The translations under genes and the position numbers were made by a program. 47,532 nt of DNA from Hymenopellis radicata (Eukaryota > Basidiomycota > Agaricomycetes > Agaricales > Physalacriaceae): positions 1 through 47,532 of the forward strand of contig JADNRX010000398.1 in the NCBI GenBank assembly GCA_015501595.1, read 5' to 3'. The notes beneath the pieces were generated by a model that searched no databases, was not told the origin of the DNA, and saw only the letters and a program-made list of their open reading frames with translations. Positions 45,502 through 47,532 of this stretch are shown in pieces (the first letter of the stretch is position 1; each line of letters begins with the position of its first letter).

Positions 45502-46878
45502 TCAAGGCTCTTCCCCCCATAGTAGGATCACCCTCGTTTCTACATTGAAGATACCTCGCGCCGAGAGTTTGGGCAAGCTCGCCTTCACCTGCTCGGCCAT
45601 ATTGCACGTTGTGGCATTTCCTTCCACCACGATGAACATTTGCACCTGGTGCTTAACCTGCGCCATAATGTCATCTAATGCCTTCCTGCGATACGTCCCA
45701 TTCATATGCATATGCTAGGCGCAAATGCATCTCGACATACTCCAAATGATGGGTGGAAGTACCAAAAATTTTAGCCAGCGCAACAAGAGGCGGCTGTGGG
45801 ACAGGTGTTCTTACAAGCAACATGACATTCGATTTTGGGGATTCGGCCCAACTCAATTGGTCGGGCTGCTGTATCAAACTATCAGCCAAAGCTGCAAGAT
45901 AGGAATAATACAACTAACAAGTATTGGTCGTATGAACACGAGTTCCTCCAAGCTGTCTTTGAGATGACGCAGCAATCTGTTGAAGATGCCTGCATTTTTC
46001 ATCCACATTGAAAAGATCTCAAGTCTCTTCAATGTTAGAAGGTCAAGCGGGCAGCGCGAACCCAAGAGGCAGTCAACGAAATCCGTTGCAGCCGACGGAT
46101 ACATGTTGATCGCCAGAGAGTTAATAGGATTGACCCCCGTCGATGGCAGGTCGTCAATGCCCTCGTAGTACTTTAGTCCGCCGTGGACTTGAATGTTCTT
46201 CGGAGCAACGGAGTCTTTGAATAATGATAAGAAAGACAGTGAGTCTCGGCGGAAAAGGACTTTAGAGAAGGATATGTTTAGGAGTTTTGGCGTAGCGATG
46301 AGTTACGCAGGGAAGCATTATGGCGCGACTGAGTGAAGTGTCTAGACAGTTTATGGCGAGAGACTCCAAGTTGGGGAGAAGGTTGAGAATGGCTGGTACT
46401 AGAACTTCGTCCTCCGTGAGCCATGAACCGGAGATAGGGAGGTAGAAATCGTGCAGGCGGAGATCAGTGACCTGTGACGCATCATTCGGCGTACGAGCCA
46501 TGTAGTGGAAGAATCGAGCATATGGATCGAACTTGGCGCGATGATGCGTATAGCGACTGCTACGTAGCACAGCCGTGGAAAATAGACGCTTGTGCGCCCG
46601 AGAATAAAACGACTGCGCTACCAGCGTGCAGGTTGCAAGGTCAGCGTTTCCTCGACCGGGATTTCGTCAATGATAGCATCCACCAGTTCTTGTGGAAGAA
46701 GAGTGTCCCAACGTTCTGGTAATGCTCAGTCGGATGGTAAATGACTTTGTGTGGTTACCTACTGTACATCCGTGGAGGTGTTGGTGGAGAAAGTAAAGAT
46801 AGGCTTGCCAGGCCTATCAGCATGGTCCAGAGTGTTTGAGTTCCATGTGATAACCTCGGAGAGTCTACATAGCGCCAT
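45502..46878 (-). CDS. F-box-like protein of the Agaricomycete LPxELVxxIIDEI family
   Basis: Exon 1 (from ATG 46878) reads MALCRLSEVITWNSN; the next exon has the short F-box-like start LLPQELVDAIIDEIP with TCTLVAQSFYSRAHKRLFSTAVL, then alternating Leu-rich segments (LRLHDFYLP, LNLLPNLESLAINCL, LDLLTLKRLEIFSM, LEYVEMHLRLAYAY) and ends ILLWGEEP. This is the layout of the very large F-box-like family of mushroom-forming fungi, presumably SCF adaptors. Introns lie near 46740-46790 and around 45900 and 46300. One frame change near 46640 and another near 46715 suggest missing bases. It is divergent from NOG2 (about 254 bp). Confidence 0.6.
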
Positions 46879-47132
46879 TGTGAGAAACAGACATTGACGG
46901 AAGCAGATGACACGGACCATTTTATTAGCGTACAGGGTGTCCTTTGAGGAATATCGAGCGTCGAATATGTATACTACCGATACGGCCAGAGTTTTCGCTT
47001 CATACTGACAGCAAAGATCAGTTCGAGTTCAAGATCATGAGCATTGAGCATGAGGGTAAGGAGTATTGATGCGATATCACTCGATCAAAAAATTCAACAC
47101 TTTGTCCTTACTCTCCTCCCTCGTTGACGAGA

Positions 47133-47532
47133 ATGGCGCCCACTAAAAAAGCCGGATCGCTTCGACCTCGAAAACCCGCTCGTCGACGTCGTCTTCCAAA
47201 GTGTCTCTTGCCAAGGTCAAGGGAAAAACTTTTACCGCAATGCAAACAAGTCGCTCGACTTAAAATGCTCAACGGAGGGAAGCCTGTCCGCGACAAGGAT
47301 GGCAAGATCATTCAGGCTGCAGCATTTCAGAAAGGAGAGGATGAGACTAAACCTGGCCGAGTGCAACCCGATAGACGCTGGTTCGGTGCGTTGCAACACT
47401 GATTGTCCAACGATTTTCACTGACTGGCATCAGGAAACACGAGGGTTATCTCGCAAACGGCGCTGGACCACTTCCGAACAAGCCTTGCAGGAAAGAAAGA
47501 CGATCCATACTCTGTTCTCCTTCGTAGGAATA
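47133..47532 (+). CDS. NOG2: Nucleolar GTP-binding protein 2 (NOG2/NUG2), 3' partial
   Basis: N-terminus of the circularly permuted GTPase required for late 60S subunit maturation. From ATG 47133 it reads MAPTKKAGSLRPRKPARRRR, then LKMLNGGKPVRDKDGKIIQAAAF and GRVQPDRRWFG; a 48-bp intron (47386-47433) follows, then NTRVISQTALDHFRTSL and DPYSVLLRRN at the window edge, all characteristic of NOG2. Between residues about 20 and 48 the family-like segments (SSSKVSLAKVKGK, FYRNANK) lie in other frames, so two or three single bases are probably missing near 47180, 47227 and 47250. The GTPase domain lies beyond the window. Confidence 0.88.

Overview
The window is nuclear DNA of a filamentous basidiomycete, most likely an Agaricomycete; I cannot place the genus. 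Evidence: many 43-60 bp GT-AG introns, tightly packed divergent and convergent housekeeping genes, F-box/LRR and NTPase-nuclease (Crinkler-like) families typical of mushroom-forming fungi, and a Helitron carrying hAT and TA-inserting elements. No rRNA, tRNA or CRISPR was recognised.

Layout. 1-4,010: a mitochondrial ribosomal S23/DAP3 gene entering from the left, an unrecognised basic-repeat protein and a mitochondrial enoyl reductase (ETR1). 4,667-10,542: a Crinkler-like NTPase, a decayed scrap of the neighbouring MAK5 gene, and an F-box gene split by a 442-bp TA-flanked inverted-repeat element. 10,984-13,919: MAK5 helicase and mitochondrial ribosomal protein uL2m, divergent with 47 bp between start codons. 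14,479-18,845: tandem duplication of a membrane-anchored FAD oxidoreductase; the first copy is dead, the second near intact. 19,027-21,080: a second NTPase-nuclease-like gene.

21,081-31,900: a nested transposon nest. A Helitron Rep/helicase gene (1,574 codons when the insertions are set aside) is interrupted three times: a 1,136-bp hAT-type element with TSD ATCTTCAC, a 255-bp TA-flanked MITE, and a 3,600-bp hAT-type element with TSD ATGCTGTC. Every junction is in frame once one TSD copy is kept. The 3.6-kb element has no recognisable transposase but carries host-like sequence, including a complete bL36m-type ribosomal protein domain with an intron.

32,498-47,532: dense housekeeping block: CTD kinase CTK1, Ctr copper transporter, LDB17/SPIN90, RVB1, VPS35, a DHHC palmitoyltransferase, an F-box-like gene and the start of NOG2.

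Many conserved genes in 1-4,700 and 32,500-47,532 show single-base frame breaks, mostly in homopolymers, whereas 5,000-31,800 is nearly clean. I read these as sequence errors unless read data show otherwise, and give gene ranges without correcting them. Family names rest on motif recognition by eye; no database search was possible.
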